A program made the position numbers and the translations under genes. A model generated the notes under the pieces. It was not told the origin of the DNA and made no database searches. It was given only the letters and a program-made list of their open reading frames with translations. Shown one piece after another: positions 1 through 11,999 of a stretch of 64,000 bases of DNA. Source of the stretch: Osmia lignaria lignaria (taxonomy: Eukaryota > Arthropoda > Insecta > Hymenoptera > Megachilidae). The stretch lies in assembly GCF_051020975.1 (NCBI RefSeq), contig NC_135041.1, forward strand, positions 7,514,256-7,578,255, read 5' to 3'. Within the stretch, counting starts at the first letter, position 1; each line of letters begins with the position of its first letter.

Positions 1-3000
1 GACTATGTCAGGAGTTCACGGTATGAAGAACTAAACAAGAGGTGGAGGTCTCGAAACGTGCTCGCCTTTCTTGCTTGAAGTGCAGGTGAAAGCTCGAGGG
101 TGCCCGACACGATGCTTTAAAAACCATCTCTGATACACATGACCGGTAATAACGTTGTGAAACGGTGGACACGTTATCGTCGACACACGGATGGACGCGT
201 TTAGAAACTGGTATGTAACGTATTGATTCGCGTTACATCGACGATAAGTGATTTATGACCTTTGAGCACGGATACGCGTCGCTTGTTCAATTTATCGATC
301 AAGTTTGCCCTGTTATGTCCCTTATCTTTTAGTTAATTGATGTTTCTGCAACTAGAAGTGATCTCATTACAGACGGTTGTCAACAGAACCGTGAATATTC
401 ATCGAAGTAGATATTTGATATTTTCATAAACATAAATTAAGTTAGAACTCGAGTGACGGTGGTGTAGTGTCTCTGTGATATTTAGAACGTGAAAACAAGG
501 GGTTGTAATTTAATTGAGAGCAACAAGTTACCGTCGCTCTGATTCATTTCGAAATTAAATTTTGCTAAATGAAACGCTTCGAACATTTAATTTCTAACGT
601 CGGTAAGGTATTTATATTTGTCATTAACATTTTCACGATCAGAGGCCAGGTATTTGTAACGTCGGAACGCGGATTCTAACGTCGTTTCTAAGAAAATCCT
701 CAGCTCGAAAAGCAATTTCGAATGACGTTTATCGAACATGTTTACCGCTATCGAGGATACAGCGTTATTCGAAGGCCGAGATCGATATCAAAGTTTCTCG
801 TAAACGTAAGCGCGTGATTTGCAGTTCCTTATTGCAGCGTGTAAGGGTAAGGAGTTAACGGGGATGGGACAAGCGGAGAAACTTGAAATTGACTTATGTA
901 GGTACACGCTTATCGCTACGGTTCGAACAACTTGCGGTCGAAAACAAATGGTTTCGAGCGAGCCACTGTGTCATATACTTCGCCACGATGCTGAACAATG
1001 GAGGTACATCTACTTGCCGCATAGATATGATCCCTCGATGCGCTTTAATCCGAATGAAACCTACGTACCGAGCTAGATTGGAGAATCGGAGCGAAGCAAA
1101 TGTATTCTGTTGAAAACGAAGCAAAGCGACCACCATCGACCGAGTAATAATTCTAATTTGCAACACGTCGCTATCGAAACGTTGAACAATTAATCTTGCT
1201 TAATTGATAAGATTAATCTATATTGGAGGTGTTCGCGCTTCTACTTTCGTTACAGCACTTCCTGAAAATTAGAAATAATTTATATCTCGCGAGGATTGTT
1301 GAAAAAATTAATCTTTGCAATACAAAATCCTTAAGAAAAAATTGTCCTTCAAAGACGAATATTAACATATGATATTATTTTTATACAGAATCTGATCGAA
1401 AGATGTTCTTCGTGATGTATTTCAGCTTCTGTGGCCTGAAGTCGATTGCGAAAATTCAATATAACGGAAAATTCAATATTTCGTACGTCGTGCTGATAAG
1501 AGAATACAAAATTGAAGAGTAATCAAGCGTTTAACCCAGATTCTTCGTACGTTAGTCGGGATCCTGGTTGAACGTTAGCTAATTTCGTTTCTGCTCTAAT
1601 TCGTATAAAATTAGATGTTATTGCGTCCCCGGTTAAATTTACTGGAGAGTATAATTCATCATGATTCTGCTGTTACATTGGCCGGAAAAGGTTCTTTGTA
1701 ATAGAAACTTTTTTCTCTGGAATATACTCCTGATGAAATGGTAGTATTAACACCTCTGGTACATCAAATATCTGTTTGCAAAACAATTCGCCGAGTGCTG
1801 GTTCTTTCTAAAATGCATTTCAATCGACAAGCGTTTGTCAACGAGTTGTCAAGAAGATTATAACTACAACAAATTTTTATCTATACATTGTTGAAAGGAA
1901 TTTAAAAAATTGAAGTTGTAATACCGGTTTTAACATCGAAGTATGAATAAACGTCAATGCTGTGCCAGTTTTTACGTATCAACTGCTATGAATACACATA
2001 AAAATATATCAGAACGTTTTAGAAAGAACTCGAAGTAATTCTGTTCGTCAGGGTAACGGCATCGAACGAATCGTTGGCTTATTGGTCGACTTTCTTTCCC
2101 GGCCGATGTAATTTTCAGCGAGACAAGAACAAGATTCATATCGAAAACTGGGTCAATACGTTAAGCGTGTGAATCGTTTCCCAATGGATCTATCCGATCA
2201 TTTGGCCGTCCCACTCGAGCCACGTATGTACTATATATTACGTTCTAAGCATACGATTATACACGACGCATATATACGTCACATTCATAAAAATAACGAG
2301 ATCCATGTCAATGAAACGAACTTTATCTCGAAAATTATCTATCAACATTTTTTCTCGCTGCTAATTAAAATAAGGAATAATTGGATGGTTTATCGAATTG
2401 TACCGATCGATTTACGACCATCCCAGTTACAGTTGAAGAGGTTGAAAGTTCAACGATTCCATTCGATTTTGCGGCTTCGTCGATACACCAACAGCGTATT
2501 GTCATCGCGAAAAAGGACCGGCTGTTATTACTTGGTCGGTGAACGAACGCGAATTATTGCGTGGTCGGGCGATTGATGGCAACAAAACGAACGGAACACC
2601 GGAAAACGAGATATGGTTGGCGGCTGGGACGTTTTAGCCGGATATGCAAGCTTTTCCGACCGAGTTAACGGCGTGTTTCGAAAATGATTTCCTTCTCAGC
2701 GAAATTTCTAAACGAGCATCCAGTGTCCACACGGTTCGCGCGTGCAAATACGATGACTGCGTCAATGAACTGCAATGGTACCGAATGCAGTGTAATCATT
2801 ATAAGTGGGTTAACAGATCAGGACGGGCCAACCGCTGGAAAATTGCGTTGCGGTGGTTCGTTGCGTTCGATCGAATTCAATGGGTCGAGTAGTGTTAGGC
2901 AATGTCAGCCTGTACGATGATTAACATATTCATAAGTGGTGAGGGAAGATTTTCGATCGTACGACCTCTATAAAATTCGTAATAAAGTTTTTTCGAACCA

Positions 3001-5779
3001 ACTGTTGTAAAATATCGTTACGGAGGTATAGACGTAAAAATCCGGGACAATTGTCAATAAACAAGAAATTCGAATTTCGCCTTATTGGCAATTCGACCTT
3101 TTCACGCTCCAGTTGAAGTTCAACAATCAGTCGCAGGTGGAGTGGGCAAAGTTTCCAATGAACTGCTGGTATAATCGATTGCCATGGAAGATCGACTTTA
3201 AAGTACATTGCATTGGACCACATTTCGCCAGTCATCCGAACAAATGCAGTGAAATAAAAGTATTTCTTTAGTCGAATTAATGTACGTCGTGGAATTGCTT
3301 CTTTGCACGCGGTTGTGCTTCGATAAAGCAACATTTCTCACCAGACCGGTATAAATAATTGTACAAAACGTCGGCTGGCCGCGAATCGCCGGCGACCCGT
3401 GATAGTGAAAGTCACGCAATAAAATCATTCACCGTCGAGAAATAATTTTCGTGGAACTTGTTGATCGTGTACATGCACGAACGACGATAAAGCGAGCTGG
3501 ACAACGTTGCAAAGGTTAATTATTACAATACTGTTTATTGTATTTTTCTGCGATACGTACAATTTTTCGGAAATTAACAGAGAAAGAATATTTCCTAATT
3601 ATTTCTTCGACGGATGCATATTTCATGGAACTGATGGAAAAGTTTATTTAATTCGATCAGAGTGGCCTTAATTTCGTTTCCGTGAAGAAAACGAAAGTGG
3701 AACGGAAAGGTAGAAAAAGAGTGGAAAACCTCCCGACAAGCTTTTCACCGTGAATCCGAGCAAATTGCATTAGCTCCAGCGTGTGCATTTCGATTCGATC
3801 CGCGTCGCGAGCGGAGAGACCGGGCCTGACCAACCGCGACCGTTCTAAACGTCCACGTTCGAAGCGTTTCAACGCGTCCACGTAGCGAGGGTCGGCAAAA
3901 AAATCCTTTTCAGAGCACGAAGCGGAAGCAGTCGAAAGAGGAAATTGGCCGAGCACACGGGGTCAGCTTGAAACGATCCCGTAGAGCTGTTCGCGCGGCA
4001 ACGAGCGCCAGAGACGATCAAAGCTTACGCGGAGTCAAAGTTATCTGTGGGAAATTATCTTCACCATCCGGTTCACTGATAGAAGTGTGCAAGAAAGAAA
4101 GGAGAAGCTTGTACGTGTGTGTGTCTAAGCGGCAAGTTTTCTGTGACGCGTGAAAAACCAGCCAGCTTTCTAGCGTGTCGAGCAGTCCGCTCGTTGAAAA
4201 TGCTCGCACTGCAGATACATGATTGCACGATGGCGGTACACGCGCGCGGCCACCCTCTTATCTAGGTCGGGAACGTAATCATTCCGCGACGTGCCGGAAA
4301 GGTTAACATTCGACTGCTACATCACAGATCCAAAGGCGTTTTCACGCCGTGCATACTGGCGACGCACAGTGGGGTAGAATTTCATGAAATAAAGAACAAA
4401 TTCAGCGTATCCTTCTTTGCATTCCGAATGATGGAATTTTACTAGCTATTTGATATAACAAAAGAGTTAACACTGTACCTACCTGTGCTATTAACAAATT
4501 ATTCAACATCATTCGTGGTTACTTGAAAATTACTTATCACTTTGACTGCTGCAGGGCAAATAGATATTTGTTAAGAGGCGTATAAAGCTTTAATTTTTAT
4601 TAATAGGAATAGTTAATTTTCAAATTTAAAAAAATCTTACATTATTCGTATAATAACAATACTTTCTTTTAATTATTGGAATATTAATTTAATAGCTAAT
4701 TTAATGATAATTTAATAGTTAATAGCTCATATCATTATTTTGCAAAAAATATATTTAAAAAATAATTCGCAAGTTTGAAATTTTGACTTCCTCCTCTATT
4801 TTTCGAGATTCTGCCCCACTGTGTAGCGCTTTTCTTCGTCGACGCCGATGGCTGCGCGAAGAAACACTAGATGGAACACGAGAGTAAGAGAGAAAGAACG
4901 TATATGCGAAAGTAGACATTTTTATGCATGTATTCACACGGCTCCCCGATGCATACCTACTACGCGGCACGAACGTGTACGCGTTCCTTCTTTTCTGTGT
5001 CTTCGACGAACGGGTTGCCGTGTGCGAGCGTAAGTGCCGCATCGCGACCGTGCACGTACGTAACAGCTAGCACAGGTCCCGATACTCTCGATAAATATTT
5101 GCACATGGGGCTACGGGGAAATTTTCTGAAAACGCAGCTTCCGCCTCTCGATCAGCCCCGAACTCCTGCCTCGTACCTCGTTCCGCGCTGCTGTCGTTCG
5201 CGTACCCTCTATCGAAAAAGGGGAAAAATTTGTAATGTCTCGAAGACACGCTGTCTCCTATCGACAGTACGGAACGGTAACAACCGACGTCGAAGGTATT
5301 GGCAGGGAACCGAAGAGGCGTCGAACCGACGATGTCTACGTTGTCTGTGTAATTTGTCGCGAGAAAAATGCATCTTCGCGATGAAACGGAAGGAATAGCA
5401 GCGAATGTGTCGTGCCGAGATTTTTTTGAATCTGGTGAGAAAAGGTACTTCAGCAGGTCTAGGAAGGATTCGATATTATTTTTCCTCCGTAGTGGATGAA
5501 ATCGAAGGGGAAAGAAATTTTCTTGGGGTAGATGCTGATTCGATAAGGAGAAATTTAAAATTGCCTCGAATAAAGTGACGTAGAAAATTTCATTCGTCAA
5601 AGAATTAATAAGCAATCTGTGAAAAAGGGAGATCGATCGAAAGTAGTTGGGTTGAATCGAGGTGGCACGGAAATTAACAGCATCCAAGGGTCGCGTCGGT
5701 CAAGCAGCAATTTCTGCTCGCTTAAACGCGTAATGTTTCCTTACGAGCGGGAATCTGCGAGTTGATTAATGGAACATCA
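1..5779. other. gene-free AT-rich stretch
   Basis: I see no supportable gene here. The open frames are short, overlap one another on both strands and give random-looking peptides. The 206-codon minus-strand frame at 5,067-5,687 has no domain, signal peptide or repeat that I recognise. The 4,600-4,760 part is nearly pure AT with repeated TTTAATAG-like words. No transposon ends or RNA genes were recognised. Best read as intron or intergenic DNA. Confidence 0.6.
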
Positions 5780-6035
5780 ACAGTACCGAGGAACGGGGGT
5801 GGTTGAAATGGCGATGAGTCCGAAAGTAGGTCCGGACGAGAGAAAGTATGAGGCAGTCGGAGTAGCGGAGTAAAAGCACCGAGCACCGGTAACAGTCGGA
5901 CGGACAGAAAGGGGAAAAAGGAGGAACAAAAGCTCGACAGTTGGGAGAGCACGTTGGAGAGAGAAGATGATTTGAAAAAGGGAACAGAGACAGAGAAGAA
6001 AGTGGAAGATTCTTCGGAGAGAAGGAGATGCGTTG
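5780..6035 (+). repeat. polypurine-rich tract
   Basis: The plus strand is strongly enriched in A and G over about 250 bases, with words such as AAAGGGGAAAAAGGAGGAAC, GGAGAGAGAAGATG and AGACAGAGAAGAAAG. It is not a clean microsatellite. The long minus-strand pyrimidine run yields Ser/Phe/Pro-rich spurious frames of 149 and 95 codons. It ends immediately before an inverted-repeat element. It could be a decayed simple repeat or a splicing-enhancer-like stretch in an intron; the sequence does not decide. Confidence 0.5.
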
Positions 6036-6098
6036 TTGGAATGTTTGAAACATGGCTTCTGCTGATTATTTCATCAGCAATAAATATAGGGTAATTCG

Positions 6099-6248
6099 GT
6101 GTAATATACCACCTTTTGCAATAATAGTTTACCTGGATTTTAGCAGAATAAACGGAAATAAAAGTAAACATTTACTGTCAAAATAAACAAATAATTATCA
6201 CCGTTTCTGAATTAAATAAATAATTATTGAAAAGTGACATATTACCCA
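6099..6248. mobile_element. short inverted-repeat (MITE-like) element
   Basis: The left arm near 6,099-6,129 contains GTAATATACCACCTTTTGCA followed by ATAATAG. The reverse complement of the right arm near 6,217-6,248 reads GGGTAATATGTCACTTTTCA followed by ATAATTA. With two small indels the arms match over about 32 bases. The interior of under 100 bases is AT-rich and encodes nothing. This architecture fits a non-autonomous DNA transposon remnant. No clean target-site duplication is visible, so superfamily and exact ends are unknown. Confidence 0.45.
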
Positions 6249-8952
6249 AGGTATTAGTCCTTTTTTAGTATCATAATTATTAATAATAACATTTATTGTA
6301 TAAAAATACAGGGTACAAGAGATACAAATTTTCTCTTAATCTTTAATAACTGATCTTCATCATGAGAAGATATTCTTTGACCTAGATAGTATAAAACGAA
6401 ATGTTAAAGAGGTGATGATGCTTCATGCCCTTCTAACCTGATTATCGTTTTGGGATGCGAGTTGGCGTCGTTTAACTTGGACCGTTCGTGTGCGTTTGTT
6501 GCTGAGAAATTAATTGGCGAGAAAGTTATATTGCCTGTTGCGGTATAGGCCAGAAGGTACAGACATGCAAAAGCGAGTAAATGCAGGTTGTTGCGAGCCC
6601 CTGAACCACAAGGGGATGGTAAGCGACAGTTTAGTACACCCTCGAGGAATCAGCTGATCGATCCCACCTCCTCGACCATGCTGCTATCCTTCTTTCTTAG
6701 CCATCGTATAACTTCGTTCCAGATGGAACGAATCCATGGAAAAATATTTCTTTAGCATCAGTATGTCTAAATAAAATAGCAAAAGGTAACGTTCAAAAAA
6801 TATTGTGAAAACTCGAATGTCTCAGCCTTAGGTATTGGTTGGTTGAAGGATGATCTTTCTAGGAGCGACTTCATTGTCGCTAATTAATCGAACGTAAGTT
6901 TGATAACAAAGCGGGTCCCTCTTCGTGGTCCGTCCTCGTGGTTTTGACAGTTCGTAAAGAATGTGACTGTTCCCTCAGCCCCATTGTGCCACTTTTGACA
7001 CGTCCCGCTACTTTTTAACCCTGCGTGAAAAATCGCTTGGAATTATCTCTACCAGACCAGTCGACGTGTCGCTGTCTTCCCCTCTTCATCATCTATTAAG
7101 GTTCAAGCTTCAGAGGAGTGAAACGTCTTTTACATTTCTCTACTATTGTAATAGTTCTACTATTGTATCTACTTTGTTACTTTTAAGTAAAGGAATAATC
7201 TCCAATTCAACGATTCTATTCAGCCAAAAATTTCACGATACGCACCGCGTTTCATTTTTTCGTCCCCCAACAATGAAACACAGAAAATGAAATCACGAAA
7301 CGTGTCGTTTACGCGATACTAGATTACAAAAACTTTTAAGAGGACGATTTCCAGGAAAACGAGCGACGATCAGTTTGATGAATCAACGGATATCTGTATC
7401 AAACTATGAAGTTTCACGTTGAAACGACAAATCCGTTCAGAGCTCGGACCCTGTTTCCAGGGTACACGGTATTCAGCGATGCTTGCAGTCGTTTTGCGAA
7501 CGAAATATAGTGTTTCGCGATTCCATCGTCAACGGGGAAAACGCGCTATAAATTCGCGAAGCTCGTTGGCATCGCTGGGACCGTGTAGCGACTGATGAAA
7601 GGCATGTTCTCGAGGAATATAGGTCGGTACAGAAACACAAAAAAAAGGGAACGGCTACGTGTACAAATGGAAGGCACGATTTTTTTCTTTCTTTTTTTTT
7701 GTGTTAATTTCTTGTTACAGTAGCTGCAACAGAGAGCATGCATTATAAGGGTCCATGATGATCACAGAATGCAAGGGTACAATACTTTCAAAAGAATGGT
7801 ATCGAAGGTTTATTGGGCTGTGCAGTTTTTCAACAGAACAGTGAGCTTTGACGATATTGGTTTATAAGCAGACAATCCGTAAAAAGTGCTGTATCTCGAT
7901 TATTCTTTCCTCTATAAAGCTTCCCTTTATATGAATACACTTTTGTGACAGAAACAGAATTCTTTACCATTTTATTTTCACAGAACATGGCTTGTGTATA
8001 TTTATCTTTGCAATCTCACTCTATTGATCTTTTCCCTGATTTCGTGTAATTTGTAACTTTGTGTAACACAATGAGCCAATGTAAAGCTTGGGACTTTGAG
8101 ACGAACTGAGATTTAATATTGTCTAGGTTCATTCGGTTGGAAAGTAAGAGAATCGTGACAAGAAACTTTACAAATGTTGTTCTTTAGAATCAAGAAAATG
8201 GAGTACCATCCGATCAAAACACAGACTAAAAAAAAAATAAATACATTAAGATTTAGGTTTGAAGGTTTAAATCGATATACCATGAGTGTTATTTTTTAGT
8301 TTTATATTAAATTTGGATTATGAATCACTGATTACCAACGTTGCAGTATATGTTAACTAGTCGTTGATAATGCATGGTCCATCGTTAACTCTGTTATTTA
8401 GACTGTTCCCCGTCAAAGCTCACTGACGAACGCGTTGTACGACGAGCATGGCAGCAAAGAAAAAACAGGGGGCGATAATTAAACGGGAACCGATGGACAG
8501 CGTAGCGGATAAAACGATCGGAGGGGTTGCAACGAGTACACGAGCGTGATTTTCAGTCGCGACTAGGTAAACAATTTACAAAATTGAAACTGGGTCGGCC
8601 GAGCTATTAAAATATCAACGGATAAATCGCAGCTATTGACGGCGTTGAAACGCGTAAATGAAGAATTAAAACGCACGATTAAAAGCGGTGAGCATCGATC
8701 AAACGGAACGATAATTGTAGCGAATGCAATGAAATTTTATAAATAAAGTGGAATTTCTTTACGTTGTTTTATGCACGTTACTTCGTTTTCCGATCGTTGA
8801 ATTCCGGGCGCGTGTGTTTTCAGAGTGCATCGATTAAACTACTTATCCGATCGTTGTTCGCGTAGAAAAAACGAATTTAAAGGTTTCTGAGTAAATTAGT
8901 TATTAATTTTCGTGTATAATAATCGAATAACTTGTTTACTCTATATTATAGA
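6249..8952. other. gene-free stretch
   Basis: No gene, RNA gene or transposon end can be supported. The stretch holds AT-rich DNA, a poly-T/C run at 7,680-7,700, and short frames that look like chance. Around 8,400-8,800 CpG is frequent, but there is no start codon plus donor or other gene signal that I trust. Confidence 0.55.
7680..7700 (+). repeat. poly-T run with two C interruptions
   Basis: Seven T, C, three T, C, then nine T. A simple low-complexity run. Read on the minus strand it is an A-rich tail-like sequence, but no retroposed body lies upstream of it, so I do not call a retrocopy. Confidence 0.7.
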
Positions 8953-9004
8953 TTAACACGTTTGCTGTCACAACCATGCCTAGTACATACGACAATATTG
9001 ATTA

Positions 9005-9244
9005 TTAACACGTTGAGTGCCGCAAGGGTCTGGTAACCGACGTCTTAAATGTAATATAATGGAATAGTTAATAAAGGAAAAATGGAAAAGAATTTTTAAT
9101 AGCACTGCTTTCATACTCATAATGTAATAAATTGAAAGCTTAAATTTGAAAACCATTATCCATGTTTTTAATAATGAGAGTTTCGATATTTCTGATCAAA
9201 CGTATTAATTTCCACTGCGGCAATTAACGAGTTGAAAACATTAA
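9005..9244. mobile_element. degenerate TTAA-flanked element, family A
   Basis: The left end at 9,005 reads TTAACACGTTGAGTGCCGCA followed by AGGGTC. Near the right end (9,212-9,240), the reverse complement reads ACTCGTTAATTGCCGCAGTGG-like sequence, and a TTAA lies at 9,241-9,244. About 16 of 21 bases match between the ends. TTAA flanks suggest a piggyBac-type non-autonomous element by analogy with that superfamily's TTAA target. A further solo-looking end, TTAACACGTTTGCTGTCACA, lies 50 bases upstream at 8,953, so elements may be nested. Boundaries are approximate. Confidence 0.35.
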
Positions 9245-10969
9245 GTGCTTTAAATCCAAATTATTAATCCTTTTTTCTTATTATACACTTTCCAAACGGA
9301 ATTGCTTCAGAAGATTCATGTTACATTAAAACCATTTTACATTAATAAGATTTTACGATTCTAGCTGGAGCTCTCATTTATTCAAGCTGGTTTTATTCGT
9401 GTTCATTTTGTTGAAACCTGTAAGTGTAATTCCGAACCGCGATTTTTCGCTGAAAATTCTGTGAGTTATTAGAAAATGTATCCTTTGGTCTGTAAATTTA
9501 TCTGTGTCATATATTCATATAGTCATTCTCACATTTTATAATAATGTACAACAGATAAACCATGGCTTCATTTTCTCGGTGTTCGGATTTAAAGAACTTC
9601 AGAATTTTTCATTTCTGGAGGAAGGCACATAAATTCTGCCCTGTATACGACAGACGACATTTATAGCTCACGGTAGAAAACACAGAATGGGTATGAAATT
9701 ATTCACTCGATATTTTCCGCTAATTGAAACGCTGAACCTGCGATCGACAATCACAAATTATTCTTGTTCATTGAAATATTTCATGAATGTAGTATAAATA
9801 CTTCAATACGATATAAAGGATATGATTTCTTAAATCATAAAATACATAAAAATACAAAATTTCTCATTTATGATATCGAGTGAATTAAAATAATTTTCGA
9901 AACCTCTGTTCGTAATTAAATTATCCTGCTATGAAAGTGTTCTTTCGAAAACGTAATCGTTATATCACGTGCAAATTTAACAAAAGCCTGCAAGAATTGA
10001 AAGCGAACAATGGTTAACAATGCTCAGTTTCGAAACTTGCTAGGAAAGTAAAATTTAGTAACTATCTACGCTACGCTTCAACTTCCATTTCCTGTTGTAC
10101 AACTTTCTATAATGAAAACCGTCTACAGTTTTCTATTAAATAAATTTCTGTAATATAACTTTCCGACCAAATAATCATGCTTTTCTGTTTCTTTTAACTT
10201 CAACGATTTCAAAATTGATCTAGCAAGAAAACTTTAATTACATTAACAAAATTAATCTTTAATATTCTTAACATGTTGAATTACCATGGAGATGATGAAT
10301 GATTGACCCTACAAATTTCAATTTAATCAAAATCGAAATATAAAGGAAGTAGAGAAACTCTGAATGGGTATTAAAATTACACACTAGTGATTCGAAATTG
10401 CAAACTAATGCATTAGATTATTAGTTATACAGAGAGTGCTATTTCCGCTGTAGGTCAAAGTGTTAAATCCCGAATTATCCATGATTTTCTAAACCCATCG
10501 ATATTCAGATGAAACGACACACTCGACATGCAGTCCATTCACACGCACGTGTGCCCGTTCAAATATTGAACGTTACTCCTCATACAACCAAATGAACGCG
10601 CGAAAACGTAATGGAGGAGCTGGCAAACGAAGCCGGGCCAGGGGTTGCTATAACCATCCTGCATAATTACATGCAGGAACGAAGAGGATCGGCATGCTAT
10701 ATGATATTACGCGCGTGTGTTCGCGTTATCGAGCAATCGTGAGTATTTACGTGGTCTGGACCGTGGCGTAAACGGGCCAGTGCAGCGGAGAGTTGACGTC
10801 TCTCCACTCGATGGGACATCAGTACAGTATGTTGAACCGTGAAAATACTTGCAATGGTATTCGCTGGTACACCATGCGTTGAATTCTTTCATTTCATTTA
10901 GCGAAATTAGGGTTACTCAATTGAGTGACAAATGAAATGAAATAATATAAAGAAACATTGCAACTTTAA

Positions 10970-11151
10970 CCCTTTGAGGATGAAGAATTCTGAAGCTTGC
11001 ATAGAGTATTATTAATTTAAAGTAGAAAAAGTAATCATTCTACACTTGTAGCTGTGTCTTGTTTCAAGAATATAAGGCAATACATGCAAAATTATAAACT
11101 ATTATGACAATTACGTTTGGACACACATATACGTCGATCGTTCACAAAGGG
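10970..11151. mobile_element. TTAA-flanked MITE (piggyBac-like ends)
   Basis: A 182-bp segment is bounded by TTAA at 10,966-10,969 and again at 11,152-11,155. It begins CCCTTTGAGGATGAAG and its opposite strand begins CCCTTTGTGAACG, giving a 7-bp perfect terminal repeat with further partial match. TTAA duplication and CCC-initiated ends are the known hallmark of piggyBac-type insertion. The AT-rich interior has no coding capacity, so it must have been moved in trans. It is the cleanest insertion of this class in the window. Confidence 0.6.
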
Positions 11152-11242
11152 TTAATTGTAAAAATACGATCAGACTGCTAAGGTGACGCGTGTATATTAT
11201 CCACTTAACACGTCCACTTAACAAGATTGTCAACTCTTTAAC

Positions 11243-11475
11243 ACGTTGAACGCCACAATAAAAATGGGTATTTGCTGTAGGATGTATTGAAACTCTTATT
11301 ATTAAGAATAGAAATATTCACATTTCAAAATTTAAACTTTTTATTTGCTATTTTACATTATTTGTACCATAGTAATATTATTTGAAATAATATTTTTCTA
11401 TTGATTTCTTTTAATCATTCAGGAATATGTAATTTGCGATGCTGGTCACTGGTGACTTCCATGGTATTCAATGTA
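11243..11475. mobile_element. degenerate TTAA-type element, family A
   Basis: The left end follows TTAA (11,239-11,242) and reads CACGTTGAACGCCACAATA, very close to the family A left end at 9,005. The reverse complement of the right part starts TACATTGAATACCATGG and continues GTCACCAGTGACC. All five differences between the two 15-bp ends are transitions (C/T or G/A), as expected if methylated CpG sites have decayed. No TTAA remains on the right, so that boundary is uncertain. Confidence 0.4.
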
Positions 11476-11607
11476 GAAAAAATACAGTATGGCATGAGCA
11501 GGAAGTTAAAAAAGTTAATCATCGTATTAACGTTTCATGAAATTAATCATCGATGCGTCTTAACCGATAACCACCCTTCCAAAACTTAAGTCCATCTTTG
11601 TTTCCAG

Positions 11608-11811
11608 AATTTCAGTGATATCGACGTTGCAGCGATAGTTGCAGCGGTATCTTCGTCTAGGAACAACTCGAATAGCAAGATTAGAGTTGAATATAGGTGT
11701 TCTCATCGTCACGTTGAATGTCTTAGCAAACTCGGACGAAGCTGCAACCGGTGTTCAATGCACGAATTTATTGGCCATTCCATTCAGAGCGATAAACAGC
11801 CAGGTCACTAG
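11608..11811 (+). other. open frame after a splice-acceptor-like site
   Basis: TCCATCTTTGTTTCCAG is a plausible 3' splice site. From the next base a frame stays open for 67 codons until TAG at 11,809-11,811. The peptide begins NFSDIDVAAIVAAVSSS and later contains CSHRHVECLSKLGRSC, with several Cys and His. No good GTAAGT-type donor lies in it, and no family is recognised. It might be a terminal exon or chance; 67 open codons are not rare in DNA of this composition. I do not name a product. Confidence 0.15.
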
Positions 11812-11999
11812 CTCGTCCGGTTATTGATTCGAATGGATACGCTGGTTCAATGGTCCGCTCGGTCGCGACGATAAGAAAAGGTAGTTGAAATTTTCTGCGT
11901 GTAATCGGTCGAGATTAATCGTATGGCGTGACTGATAAAGGCGCCTGGTCGTCGCGGCGCCTCGGTTACGTTGCGCGGGAATTATGAAAATCAACGGCG

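Noticed and set aside
5067..5687. Longest minus-strand open frame (206 codons)
   Set aside because: Peptide is rich in Ser/Phe/Arg/Asn with no domain, signal sequence or repeat; overlapping plus-strand frames are similarly open. Looks like chance.
6305..6330. ATACAGGGTAC word resembling the CAGGGTG transposon end
   Set aside because: No inverted partner with CCCTGTA lies within a plausible distance.
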